Below, piece after piece: positions 55,854-64,000 of a stretch of DNA of 64,000 nucleotides. The stretch spans positions 620,001-684,000 of the forward strand of contig CBDDHT010000001.1 in the NCBI GenBank assembly GCA_965228615.1. Reading direction: 5' to 3'. Under the pieces are notes generated by a model. That model saw only the letters and a program-made list of their open reading frames with translations. It searched no databases and was not told where the DNA came from. The translations under genes and the position numbers were made by a program. The number at the start of each line of letters is the position of its first letter. Within the stretch, counting starts at the first letter, position 1. Origin of the DNA: CBDDHT01 sp965228615 (GTDB taxonomy: Bacteria; Pseudomonadota; Alphaproteobacteria; Rhizobiales; Methyloligellaceae).

Positions 55854-56342
55854 ATGGGCTTTCAATCCGACAATCAAACGCTTGAGACCGGTCTGTCTCA
55901 AGCCACGTATGAACTCGCTATCGACACGCACGGTCCCGGTTTCACTGAACTGAGTGGAAAGCTGAGAGACTGGCTGGCGTCAATTGGTGCTGAGACCGGG
56001 TTGTTGACTGTCTTCGTGCGGCATACTTCGGCATCACTGACGATCCAGGAGAATGCCGATCCCGATGTTCGGACCGATCTGGCCGATGCGCTTGAGCGCC
56101 TTGCACCGAGAGATGGGTCCTATGTCCATGCCACCGAAGGGCCGGACGACATGCCGGCCCATATCAAGGGCATGTTGACGGAGACAAGCCTTGCGATCCC
56201 GGTTCGGTCAGGTGAACCTGTTTTCGGAACATGGCAGGGGCTCTATCTAATTGAGCATCGCGACCGCCCTCATCAACGCCGCATCGCGCTTCACTATCTC
56301 GGTACATTTGCGACTTTAGAGCGGGTCGGCGCCAGGGCTTAA
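55854..56342 (+). CDS. YjbQ (UPF0047) family protein
   Basis: 162 residues. FVRHTSASLTIQENADPDVRTDL, HATEGPDDMPAHIKGML and the terminal GTWQGLYLIEHRD are the family's conserved His/Asp-rich blocks. YjbQ proteins have a weak thiamine-phosphate synthase activity and unknown main role. Stops 9 bp before the convergent sulfotransferase-like gene. Confidence 0.9.
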   Translation: MGFQSDNQTLETGLSQATYELAIDTHGPGFTELSGKLRDWLASIGAETGLLTVFVRHTSASLTIQENADPDVRTDLADALERLAPRDGSYVHATEGPDDMPAHIKGMLTETSLAIPVRSGEPVFGTWQGLYLIEHRDRPHQRRIALHYLGTFATLERVGARA

Positions 56343-56351
56343 CAATAAACG

Positions 56352-57107
56352 CTATGCCGGCGATAATTTGTGCGCTTCTAGCGCGAGAAAATGCGTGCGC
56401 ACTTCATCGGCGATACGGGCCAGTCGGTCGGGAAGTGCCGCGGGCGGTGCATTAGGGGGAGCAAATCCGCGCGACCGCCAAATAGCATCGTACCAATGCT
56501 CGCCCCAAACCCCGTCTTCCGGCTGCTGGCCAGTGGGCCAGGAGAGCATAGCCGGATCAAAGGCAAGATCGAGTGCCCGGCATAAAGCCGTCAGCATGCC
56601 TTTGGGGTCGGACCGAATATCTTCCGCTTCGACGACCGGTGGCGCCGTGCCAATCCTGTCGGCCACACGCTGAAAGAGCATGTGTTGCTTGTGAAAGCCA
56701 AGCTCGTCGGCAAGCGGTATGTCGTGCTTCTGAACATAGCTTGCGAGCACGCGTTCGGGTGTCCTTATGAGGAAGGCATTGGTGATGCGATCGATCCAGT
56801 CGATCGGAAAGTCATCCAGCATGTGATGCGCCAGCTGTTTTTGGTAGAAAACCCTTGCCGGCTGTTTGGCGGGTTCGAGGCACATCTGTGCAACGATGCC
56901 GGGGTCTGTTTCGGCAGTGGCGACAATGGTTTCGCGCATGGGGTGCGGCAAGCCCGTCTTTGCAAGATAAGCGGCATAGAATGGTTCGTCCCAGGCTTGG
57001 CAATCGTCTCGCTGGGCAAAACTCCGCATCAGAGCCGTCGAGAGATTGCGTGGTCCCGACCACATGGCAATCGTGACTGGTGCTGGCTCCTTGGCTGCCG
57101 CGCTCAT
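56352..57107 (-). CDS. Sulfotransferase-like protein coupled to an aminotransferase
   Basis: 251 residues with a PAPS-type phosphate loop MWSGPRNLSTALMRSF near residue 14, WDEPFYAAYL, and a second conserved block FLIRTPERVLASYVQKH (RxPxxxxxS type). Ends QPEDGVWGEHWYDAIWRSRGF. Sulfotransferase superfamily, acceptor unknown. ATG overlaps the stop of the upstream aminotransferase (ATGA), a tight pair known in several proteobacteria, which suggests the substrate is amino-acid-derived. Confidence 0.8.
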   Translation of the reverse strand: MSAAAKEPAPVTIAMWSGPRNLSTALMRSFAQRDDCQAWDEPFYAAYLAKTGLPHPMRETIVATAETDPGIVAQMCLEPAKQPARVFYQKQLAHHMLDDFPIDWIDRITNAFLIRTPERVLASYVQKHDIPLADELGFHKQHMLFQRVADRIGTAPPVVEAEDIRSDPKGMLTALCRALDLAFDPAMLSWPTGQQPEDGVWGEHWYDAIWRSRGFAPPNAPPAALPDRLARIADEVRTHFLALEAHKLSPA

Positions 57108-58033
57108 GGCCGTGCGATCTCTCGGGCAAGCAGATCCGCATAGAGTTTACGAAGCTTGATAGTCAGAGGGCCAGGGACGGGCTCATCGGTCTTGAGCGGG
57201 TGTCCGATTGTCCGTCCATCAACGACACGCACGGGCGTAAGGCCTGCGAATGTGCCGGTGACAAAAGCCTCGTCTGCTCCATAAACCTCGGTGAGGGAGA
57301 AGTTCTTCTCATGAAGCGGGACAGAGTTTTCGCGGCACAGCCTGATGATGTTGCCGCGCGTGATCCCGCCCAGGCAGTAGTCACCGCTTGAGGTCCAGAT
57401 CTCGCCGCGCCGGACAATAAAGAAATGGGTCGAGTTACAGGTTGCTACGAAACCTTGAGGATCGAGCATCAGGGCCTCGTCGGCGCCGGCCTTCGTCGCC
57501 TGGATACAGGCCTGTATACAGTTGAGTTTTGAATGGCTGTTCAGCTTCTGATCCTGCATATCGGGTGCCGTGCGACGGATCGTCGATGTGAAGAGGACAA
57601 GGCCGGTTTCGTTGACGGTTGCGGCTTTGTATTCCGGAATGATCACGACCGTTGCCGGCGATATGGTCACGCGTGGATCCTGATATGGCGTTGCCTTGAT
57701 GCCCCGGGTGACCATCAGACGAATATGCACCCCGTCTGTCATTCCGTTGGTATTGACGCAGGCGAAGATCCGCTCAGTCAGCTCGTCCGGTGTCAGGCCT
57801 ATGTCGAGATCGAGCGCCTTTGCACCTTCAAACAAGCGTTCGAGATGGGCGGTCAGAAAGGCGATCCCGCCATCGACGAGACGCAGCCCCTCCCAAATTC
57901 CATCACCCAGAATGAAGCCTGAATCGAAGACGGAGATCTTGGCCGCGTCCCGAGGTGTCATCGTTCCATTGATGGAAATCAGGACATCGGCATTGCGCGG
58001 ATCGTCTTCATAGCTGTGAGCGCCAAATGCCAT
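57104..58033 (-). CDS. Class IV aminotransferase (branched-chain/D-amino acid type)
   Basis: 309 residues: NGTMTPRDAAKISVFDSGFILGDGIWEGLRLVDGGI (family start), QKLNSHSKLNCIQACIQA containing the PLP-binding Lys region, EALMLDPQGFVATCNSTHFF, and TEVYGADEAFVTGTFAGLTPV. PLP-dependent transamination of branched-chain or D-amino acids. Translationally coupled to the sulfotransferase-like gene. Starts 14 bp after the iminopeptidase stop. Confidence 0.9.
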   Translation of the reverse strand: MAFGAHSYEDDPRNADVLISINGTMTPRDAAKISVFDSGFILGDGIWEGLRLVDGGIAFLTAHLERLFEGAKALDLDIGLTPDELTERIFACVNTNGMTDGVHIRLMVTRGIKATPYQDPRVTISPATVVIIPEYKAATVNETGLVLFTSTIRRTAPDMQDQKLNSHSKLNCIQACIQATKAGADEALMLDPQGFVATCNSTHFFIVRRGEIWTSSGDYCLGGITRGNIIRLCRENSVPLHEKNFSLTEVYGADEAFVTGTFAGLTPVRVVDGRTIGHPLKTDEPVPGPLTIKLRKLYADLLAREIARP

Positions 58034-58047
58034 CGTGAAAACCCAGC

Positions 58048-59016
58048 CTACATTGCGCGCGCGAACCGATCCGTCGCGCAGACAAGTTCATGGGCAATGC
58101 CCGGTTCTGTCATCGCATGGCCTGAATCGGGTACGATCCGTAAATCTGCATCCGGCCAGCGCTTGGATAGATCCCACGCATTCTTCAGGGGCGTGACCAC
58201 ATCATAGCGACCGTGAACGATCACGCCGGGAATACCTTCCAGCCGTGTTGCATCCTCTATGAGTTGGCCGTCGCGTTCCAGGAAACCGGCATTGATGAAA
58301 TAGTGGCATTCGATGCGTGCGAAGGCGAGGGCGTAGTCGTCGCGGGCGAAGTTTGCAATTCGGCTGGCATCGTGGAGAAGAGAAATCGTGGTGCCTTCCC
58401 AGACGCTCCAGGCCCGGGCGGCTTCCAATTGAACCGCACGATCGGGACTGGTGAGCCGCTTGTAGTACGCTCCGACCATGTCGTCGCGCTCATTTTCTGG
58501 GATCGGTTTGAGATAAGCCTCGAAAGCGTCGGGAAAGACCCAGCTGCAACCCTCCTGATAGAACCACTCGATTTCGCTTCGGCGTAGGGTGAAAATCCCG
58601 CGTAGGATCAATTCGCTTACCCGTTCCGTATGGGTCTCGGCATAGGCTAGCGAAAGAGTCGATCCCCAAGACCCTCCGAGGAGTTGCCAACGTTCGATCC
58701 CAAGATGCTCCCGAAGCCGCTCCATGTCGTCGACGAGATCCCAGGTGGTGTTTTCTGCCAGTTCCGCATGCGGTGTCGAGCGGCCGCAGCCACGCTGATC
58801 GAACAGGATGATCCGATAGATATCCGGGTCGTGAAAGCGCCGCATCAGTGGGTTGGAGCCGCCCCCCGGACCACCATGGACCATCAGTGCGGGCTTCCCA
58901 TCCGGATTGCCGCATTCCTCGAAATAGATCTCATGGATATCCGAGACCTTCAGGCGACCGGTGCGGTATGGCTCTAGCCGTGGATAGAGCTCACGTCGCT
59001 CGCTGTGGGTTAGCAT
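58048..59016 (-). CDS. pip: Proline iminopeptidase
   Basis: 322 residues: MVHGGPGGGSNPLMRRFHDP, FDQRGCGRSTPH, nucleophile GGSWGSTLSLAYAETH, WSVWEGTT, HGRYDVVTPLKNA and DSGHAMTEPG, the full set for the S33 proline iminopeptidase. ATG 59014-59016 overlaps the symporter gene's end by 26 bp. The longer frame to 59103 is shadow of the symporter gene. Confidence 0.92.
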   Translation of the reverse strand: MLTHSERRELYPRLEPYRTGRLKVSDIHEIYFEECGNPDGKPALMVHGGPGGGSNPLMRRFHDPDIYRIILFDQRGCGRSTPHAELAENTTWDLVDDMERLREHLGIERWQLLGGSWGSTLSLAYAETHTERVSELILRGIFTLRRSEIEWFYQEGCSWVFPDAFEAYLKPIPENERDDMVGAYYKRLTSPDRAVQLEAARAWSVWEGTTISLLHDASRIANFARDDYALAFARIECHYFINAGFLERDGQLIEDATRLEGIPGVIVHGRYDVVTPLKNAWDLSKRWPDADLRIVPDSGHAMTEPGIAHELVCATDRFARAM

Positions 59017-60898
59017 CCTCGGGTTCCTTGAAATCTGTACTGGTCGTGTCGTTCCCGGCCCTCGTGTCAAGCAAGGCGTGGCCGAGGCGGTCGTAGAGTG
59101 CATCGCCGCTTGGGTCCCTGATCGTGTCGACGAGACGATTGTGTGCTTCCGATGGCGACGCGAACAGAAGACTCACACCAATGGTCGCGGCAAAACCCAC
59201 TGGCACACCGATGACCGCGGCAAGCAGGCTGGAGAGCCCCAGGAAGGTGCTGTCGCTGCCAAGCTCTGCAAGGACGATAAGGGTCGCTGCTGTACCGAAA
59301 CCTGCGAGCATGCCGGCAAGCGCGCCGATACCGCTCGTCCCTTTCCACCAGATCGAAAGGACAAGCACAGGGAGATAGGCGGAGGCAGCAAGTGAAAAGG
59401 CGAGTATCGCTGTCCTCAACGGATCGAATTCCAGAAATGCAACGACCCAGGCTGCGAGGATTGTTGTGCCCGCTATTGCGACACGGGACGCCAGAAGCCG
59501 CCGTCCGGGTGATGCCGACGGCTTGATGCCCCGGTGAAAAAGGTCTTCGCCGACTGTAAGGCCGATGGCAGATGCATGCGCACATGCGGCGGCAAGTGTC
59601 GCGGCGATGCCTGCTGTTGCGATCACGACGACGAGCACAAAGGGCAACTCGCCTAGAATTGGGAGCGCCAGGGTTGCACCATCGCGCGCAACCAGAATCT
59701 CACTGGCTGCCACAACGCCGTCGCCGTCTAAATCGCCGATATTCGCAAGGCCTGCTTCCCTCAGTCCATCGATCCAGTTCGGGAGCTGAGAAGGGAGCGC
59801 GCCCACGAGGTCCTGCAGCGTCAGATATTTCGAGAAGGCGGCATAGGCAGGGGCGGAAATGAGGAAGATCCCTAAAAACAATGCGCCCCAGCCCATGGAT
59901 CTGCGGGCTTCGAAAACACTCGGTGCCGTGCCGGCACGCATCAAGAGACTCGGCATGACGGCGGTTCCCGTCAATACAGAAAACAACAAGGCGGCAAACG
60001 TCATGGGATGGATGACGCCAAAGGCTTCGAAGAAAGGTTTGGGGGCTGCGATGGGCAGTTCGCCCGGCAGTGCGACGCTCAGGGGCATCTGTTGGCCGGC
60101 CACAACGCCGATCGCACGCTCCAGTGTCGAAACGCGTTCATACAGCTCGCCCAAGGTGAATTGGGGAAGAGGCAGGTTGGTGACCAGAACGGAGATAATG
60201 ATCACCGGCGCCAGAAAACCCGCGAGCGCCACGAAATATTGTGCACATTGCACCCATGTCAGCGACCGCATTCCGCCGGCCCCGGTGATCACGATGATGA
60301 TGATCGCGCCCAAGGTGAGTGCGGATTCGAATGAGACGGAGGCAAAGAGCTGAGCAATGAATGCGCCTATGCTCAATTCGGCGACGAGCAGGAGCATCGC
60401 CGGCGGTATCAGAAGCAATGCTGCGACATAGCCAAGAATGGGAAGTCCGAATCGGTCGCGCAGATAGCCGGGCAGCGTATAGGCGCCGACCTTGCGAAGG
60501 AACGGAACGATCAGGATCGTAGCGAAGACGAAGCCGCCGGCCATGCCAAGGAAAATTGCCAGGGCATCGAAGCCGATGAGATAGGCGGTTCCGGTTACGG
60601 AAAAATAGCCGACGCCTCCAATCGTTGCGGATGCCATGGCAAGTCCGTTGAAGACATAGGGTACGCGCCGGTTGACGACAAAAAACTCCGCAGCATCGAG
60701 CGTCCGAGTCGCCATCGCAAGACCGATATAGACAATAAGCGGCGGCACGATCATGAAATGGCTCAGCAAGACCTTGCGGGCACCGAGCTGCTCCAGGATC
60801 AACAGCAAAAGAACGAGTGAAGCGAAACCGCTCACGAAAATGGCGTAGTGCGTGCCAAGGCGTGCGCTTGGGGAACGGAAACTAGTTTGTAGGCTCAT
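58991..60898 (-). CDS. Sodium:solute symporter (acetate/monocarboxylate type)
   Basis: 635 residues with about 13 membrane helices. The SSS signature region FVVNRRVPYVFNGLAMASATIGGVGYFSVTG and Na-site GAGGMRSLTWVQCAQYF are visible. A soluble insert (LGDLDGDGVVAASEILVARDG, about 400-420) looks like a calcium-type loop. With the preceding DUF4212 subunit it belongs to the two-gene symporter group that imports acetate or similar acids. ATG 60896-60898. The regulator and kinase genes next to it are likely its controllers. Confidence 0.88.
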   Translation of the reverse strand: MSLQTSFRSPSARLGTHYAIFVSGFASLVLLLLILEQLGARKVLLSHFMIVPPLIVYIGLAMATRTLDAAEFFVVNRRVPYVFNGLAMASATIGGVGYFSVTGTAYLIGFDALAIFLGMAGGFVFATILIVPFLRKVGAYTLPGYLRDRFGLPILGYVAALLLIPPAMLLLVAELSIGAFIAQLFASVSFESALTLGAIIIIVITGAGGMRSLTWVQCAQYFVALAGFLAPVIIISVLVTNLPLPQFTLGELYERVSTLERAIGVVAGQQMPLSVALPGELPIAAPKPFFEAFGVIHPMTFAALLFSVLTGTAVMPSLLMRAGTAPSVFEARRSMGWGALFLGIFLISAPAYAAFSKYLTLQDLVGALPSQLPNWIDGLREAGLANIGDLDGDGVVAASEILVARDGATLALPILGELPFVLVVVIATAGIAATLAAACAHASAIGLTVGEDLFHRGIKPSASPGRRLLASRVAIAGTTILAAWVVAFLEFDPLRTAILAFSLAASAYLPVLVLSIWWKGTSGIGALAGMLAGFGTAATLIVLAELGSDSTFLGLSSLLAAVIGVPVGFAATIGVSLLFASPSEAHNRLVDTIRDPSGDALYDRLGHALLDTRAGNDTTSTDFKEPEDANPQRAT

Positions 60899-60903
60899 GG
60901 CCC

Positions 60904-61161
60904 CTAGTCCTCGGTTGCGCCATAGCGCCGATCGGTCTGCTCCTGACGGGACGCGAACCAATAGATGACGGCGATGGCTGCGATCACCAGTCCTTGCGCC
61001 GACAGGTAGAAAGCCACCGGTAACCGCATGATAAACACCCAGTCGAACTGTCCGGCGATCAATGGTCCGATGAGCAAAAGCAATGTCGTCGCAGCAAGAA
61101 CGATCAATCCGAAGCGGCGGGTTAGCCGCCAGTGTTCGGCGCGGTGCTCATATTCAATCAT
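60904..61161 (-). CDS. DUF4212 small subunit of sodium/substrate symporter
   Basis: 85 residues with two helices (RFGLIVLAATTLLLLIGPLIAG and LSAQGLVIAAIAVIYWFASRQEQ) and the family motif RLPVAFYLSAQG. Stops 5 bp before the symporter start. Forms the small partner of the transporter. Confidence 0.88.
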   Translation of the reverse strand: MIEYEHRAEHWRLTRRFGLIVLAATTLLLLIGPLIAGQFDWVFIMRLPVAFYLSAQGLVIAAIAVIYWFASRQEQTDRRYGATED

Positions 61162-61547
61162 TGGTCATGCCTTCCCCGCTACGAGTCTGATTCGAAAGCC
61201 CTGAAGCCAACCCTCTTCCCCGGCTTAGCCGTCACGAGGGTCCCCCTATCGGGCCGCATTCTTTGCCACAGCCTCTTTCAGCTGAAGCGTTCACGACCGC
61301 AACGCCTCGTGTCGACACGGTTATCAGCCTTCTTGGCGGTTGGAAAGAGACCGGTTCACCATGATCCCGATCATGAACGAAGACGTATCCTTTGGTGTTC
61401 AATAATGTGGAAGAATCAATTGCCGAATGTGCCGTTTTTTTGAATTTATTACGCTTTGACAGTACGCTGGGAAAATCGAAGGCGCGCAAGGGGGACAAAT
61501 CCATAAATTTGCGCGCGGATCGAAGGGGCAATGGGACTGGTTTTTAC
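61162..61547. promoter_or_regulatory. Divergent regulatory region with repeat copy
   Basis: 386 bp between the symporter operon and the response regulator. Contains repeat copy A (61199-61252) and an A/T-rich stretch near 61390-61450. No gene is supported. AAGGGG 18 nt before ATG 61548 is distant for a ribosome site. Confidence 0.4.
61199..61252 (+). repeat. Dispersed 54-bp repeat, copy A
   Basis: Matches copy B at 62231-62284 in 42 of 54 positions without gaps (CCTGAAGCC, CCCTCT, CCCCGGC, CGAGGGT blocks). Copy A lacks the second hairpin arm. Confidence 0.6.
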
Positions 61548-62207
61548 ATGACCACATATCGAATTATCATCGTTGACGACCACCCCCTTTTTCGGGATGC
61601 CTTGCGTCAAGCACTTGGCAATAGTTTCGAAGATTTGGACATCTCCGAAGCGGGGTCTTTGACCGATCTATCAACAGCGCTGGACAGCAACCGCGAAACC
61701 GATCTCGTTCTGCTTGATTTGGCAATGCCCGGAGTCAAAGGGTTTTCCGGGCTTATGTATCTGCGTGCACAATATCCGGAAATACCTGTGGTCGTCGTAT
61801 CCGCCAATGAGGATCCGGGCGCCATACGGCGTTGCCTCGAATTTGGAGCGTCGGGTTTCATACCGAAGTCCATGCCGGTCGAAGCCATTCGCGATGCGGT
61901 ACGAAAAGTGCTCGATGGCGATGTCTGGACCCCGCCGGATCTCGATCTTGAAGAAGACGGCGATGGCGAGACGGCCGAGCTGGTGTCACGTCTTGCGACG
62001 CTAACGCCGCAGCAGGTTCGTGTTCTGGTCATGCTGGGCGAGGGTTTGCTGAACAAACAGATCGCCTACAAGCTGAATGTGTCGGAGGCGACCGTGAAGG
62101 CGCATGTTTCGGCAATTCTTCAAAAGCTTGGCGTCGATAGCCGGACACAAGCGGTCATTGCCGTCAATAAGATCGAAGGCAGCGACTGGTACAATACGCA
62201 GCAGTAA
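61548..62207 (+). CDS. LuxR-family response regulator
   Basis: 219 residues: receiver domain (IIVDDHPLFRDAL; phosphoacceptor Asp in LVLLDLAMPG; Lys in GFIPKSMP) and C-terminal LuxR helix-turn-helix (LTPQQVRVLVMLGEGLLNKQIAYKLNVSEATVKAHVSAILQKLGV). Upstream codons to 61392 have no protein character. Lies between the symporter operon and the hybrid kinase, the arrangement expected of its cognate partners. Confidence 0.9.
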   Translation: MTTYRIIIVDDHPLFRDALRQALGNSFEDLDISEAGSLTDLSTALDSNRETDLVLLDLAMPGVKGFSGLMYLRAQYPEIPVVVVSANEDPGAIRRCLEFGASGFIPKSMPVEAIRDAVRKVLDGDVWTPPDLDLEEDGDGETAELVSRLATLTPQQVRVLVMLGEGLLNKQIAYKLNVSEATVKAHVSAILQKLGVDSRTQAVIAVNKIEGSDWYNTQQ

Positions 62208-62230
62208 TCGTGAGAGTCAGATTTTTGGGT

Positions 62231-62316
62231 CCTGAAGCCGGCCCTCTCCCCCGGCCCAACCACCCCGAGGGTACCCTTATTGGGTGGTTGGGCCGGGGGA
62301 GAGGACTGGCTTCAGG
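62231..62316. repeat. Dispersed repeat copy B forming a 35-bp hairpin
   Basis: Left arm 62231-62265 and right arm 62282-62316 pair over 35 bp with two mismatches and a 16-nt loop. Lies between convergent regulator and kinase stops, so it may act as a bidirectional terminator. It shares 42/54 positions with copy A. Confidence 0.75.
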
Positions 62317-62337
62317 GCTCTAAACCAGAAAACATCA

Positions 62338-64000
62338 TTATTCCGCTGCGGCACGCCGGATCGTGGCCTGAGCCATGATTGCCCGGAGCGCTGCCGGGCG
62401 AAGAGGTTTGCGAAGCATCTGCAGTCCGCCGTCACGAATATGTTCCTGAACTTCGGGCGAACGATCGGCGGTTATGATCACGGCTGGAACACTGTGTCCC
62501 AGCGCATTGCGGACTGCATTGACCGCATCGATGCCCGTACCGCAGTCGAGATGGAAATCGGCCAGAATGATGTCGAGTCGCCCGTTGGACCGGCTTGCAA
62601 GACCTGCGGCCTGATCGGCACTCTGCGCTTTGTAGACCTCGCAGCCCCAGCCGCTGAGCAGGACTTCCATCCCATCGAGAATCGCCGGCTCATTGTCGAT
62701 GCACAGTACATGGCATCCTGAAATCTGACCTATTTTGGCCGGACGCTGGCGGCCGCGGCGTATGGCGAGCTCGCTTGCTTTGGCAACCGGCATGGTCACG
62801 GAGAACACCGATCCATGGCCAAGATGGGACGTCAGCTCGACGGGATGCTCCAAGACACGCCCGATACGTTCGACGATCGAGAGGCCAAGACCGAGGCCGA
62901 TCGATCCGGTCGGGTTTGAATCGAGACGGTGAAATTCTTTGAAGATGAGCTCGTGTTTGGACGTTGGGATCCCCGGTCCTGTGTCGTGTACCTGGACGAC
63001 AAGCTTTTCGCCACGCCGCCTGCAGCCAAGAAGAACGGTCCCTTCTTCCGTATACTTTATGGCGTTCGAAACCAGGTTCTGCAGCACGCGCCGCAAGAGC
63101 CGACGATCGGAGTTGACGGCAAGTGATGTCGGCATGACCTTAAAAGTCAGACCATGCTCCGTGGCCAAAGGCTCGAATTCAAGCTCAAGTTGTTTCAGCA
63201 TGTCGGACAGCGGAAATACGGTCAGTTCCGGCTTCATGGCACCGGTGTCGAGCCTGGAGATATCCAGCAGTGCATTGAGGATTTCCTCGACCGCTTCGAG
63301 CGACGCGTCGATATTCTGCGCGATGCGTTGATCTTCGCCTTGTTGCTGTCGTTCGACAAGGCTTGTGGCGTATAGCCGTGCTGCGTTGAGGGGCTGCAGA
63401 ATGTCATGACCGGCGGCGGCCAGAAACCGCGTCTTATCGAGATTGGCCTCTTCGGCTGCGGTCTTTGCCTTGGCCAGTTCCATATTCACTTTGGTGAGTT
63501 CTGCGGTGCGCTCGTGAACCCGGCGCTCGAGATTCTCGTTGGCGCGCGCGAGAGCGTCTGCTGCTTCGACGCGGTCCGTGATGTCCGAATAGGTGGTAAC
63601 AATGCCACCTTGCGGCATGGAATCGGTGCGCACTTCGACCACGCGCTCGCCGCCACCAATCCGTTCCTGGAACGTCTCTTTCGTGTCCGTGTATTTGAGG
63701 ATCCGGTCCGCGACGATGTCGTCGATGGAACCGTCTCCGAGATCGCCGCGCGTGGCCGAGTTGCGAATGATCTCATCCAGCGGCACACCGACCCGGCCAA
63801 GCTCGGCGGGCAGGCCCAGAATATCGCGGAAACGGCGATTCCAGCAGATAAGTCTCATGTCTTGATCGAACACAGAGATACCCTGGCCAACCTGGTCGAG
63901 CGCTGACTGAAGCAGATCGCGATTGTACTGAATGGCTTCCGAGGCGTCATCGAGAAGCTTCAGTGCCGATTTCATGTTCACGGCCTTGCGCCGCAGCACC
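62338..64000 (-). CDS. Hybrid sensor histidine kinase (PAS-HisKA-HATPase-REC), amino end beyond window
   Basis: About 553 visible residues: PAS domain (QSALDQVGQGISVFDQDMRLICWNRRF), coiled coil, HisKA with phosphoacceptor His in FLAAAGHDILQPLNAARLY, HATPase (VLQNLVSNAIKYTEEG; VHDTGPGIP; GLGLSI), and a C-terminal receiver with Asp in ILADFHLDCG. Kinases of this build often carry an amino-terminal sodium:solute-symporter-like sensor. The frame reaches the window edge open, so that cannot be checked here. Convergent with the response regulator. Confidence 0.88.
   Translation of the reverse strand, partial: VLRRKAVNMKSALKLLDDASEAIQYNRDLLQSALDQVGQGISVFDQDMRLICWNRRFRDILGLPAELGRVGVPLDEIIRNSATRGDLGDGSIDDIVADRILKYTDTKETFQERIGGGERVVEVRTDSMPQGGIVTTYSDITDRVEAADALARANENLERRVHERTAELTKVNMELAKAKTAAEEANLDKTRFLAAAGHDILQPLNAARLYATSLVERQQQGEDQRIAQNIDASLEAVEEILNALLDISRLDTGAMKPELTVFPLSDMLKQLELEFEPLATEHGLTFKVMPTSLAVNSDRRLLRRVLQNLVSNAIKYTEEGTVLLGCRRRGEKLVVQVHDTGPGIPTSKHELIFKEFHRLDSNPTGSIGLGLGLSIVERIGRVLEHPVELTSHLGHGSVFSVTMPVAKASELAIRRGRQRPAKIGQISGCHVLCIDNEPAILDGMEVLLSGWGCEVYKAQSADQAAGLASRSNGRLDIILADFHLDCGTGIDAVNAVRNALGHSVPAVIITADRSPEVQEHIRDGGLQMLRKPLRPAALRAIMAQATIRRAAAE

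Overview
The window looks like chromosome from an alphaproteobacterium of the Hyphomicrobiales (Rhizobiales) type. Supporting marks are a seven-gene Mrp antiporter operon, a PodJL-like Sel1/peptidoglycan-binding polar protein, a TIGR02186/TSUP pair, a DUF6460-like membrane protein and proton-type alphaproteobacterial ATP synthase a and c subunits. No rRNA, tRNA, transposase, phage gene or CRISPR array was seen. Genes are tightly packed and many start codons overlap the preceding stop (ATGA or GTGA).

Layout. 1-4.4 kb: end of pyrD, then a tandem pair of small-RNA-like units carrying an anti-Shine-Dalgarno CCUCC motif, a hypothetical gene, a MATE exporter and small membrane or exported proteins. 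4.5-7.8 kb: Lhr-type helicase with PdeM-type nuclease. 7.8-18.5 kb: a block linked to sodium and ion gradients, with a NavAb-like channel, an orphan atpB-atpE pair whose c subunit has alanines in the normally glycine-rich helix, a tandem universal stress protein, a coiled-coil protein, a YdcH-like protein and mrpABCDEFG. 18.5-23.4 kb: redox and stress genes (old yellow enzyme with LysR, DsbA-like protein, GlxA-type regulator opposite a DJ-1/PfpI protein). 23.4-30.3 kb: a probable operon joining a fumarate-reductase-like flavoprotein and Fe-S subunit to hydantoinase/oxoprolinase subunits B and A.

30.5-45.4 kb is the most unusual part. Two paralogous BTAD (SARP-type) regulators, one with a TolB-like domain and one with a degenerate cyclase domain plus an AAA ATPase, lie among an exported polycationic repeat protein and three tandem RTX proteins made almost only of Ca-binding repeats. 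The cationic gene and all three RTX genes share a conserved leader of about 133 bp containing an 18-nt-spaced direct repeat, and the two regulator genes share a promoter with identical 57-nt geometry. I infer one regulon producing acidic (RTX) and basic secreted proteins, possibly a surface matrix. A homocysteine S-methyltransferase gene sits inside this region. No type I secretion genes are present in the window.

45.5-64 kb returns to ordinary genes: molybdopterin oxidoreductase, nitronate monooxygenase, TIGR02186/TSUP pair, PodJL-like protein, alpha/beta hydrolase, YjbQ protein, sulfotransferase-like protein coupled to a class IV aminotransferase, proline iminopeptidase, and a DUF4212 plus sodium:solute symporter pair. 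The symporter pair lies next to a LuxR-type response regulator and a hybrid histidine kinase cut by the window end. Two copies of a 54-bp repeat flank the response regulator, and one copy forms a near-perfect 35-bp hairpin. All functional calls come from reading motifs; no database search was possible.
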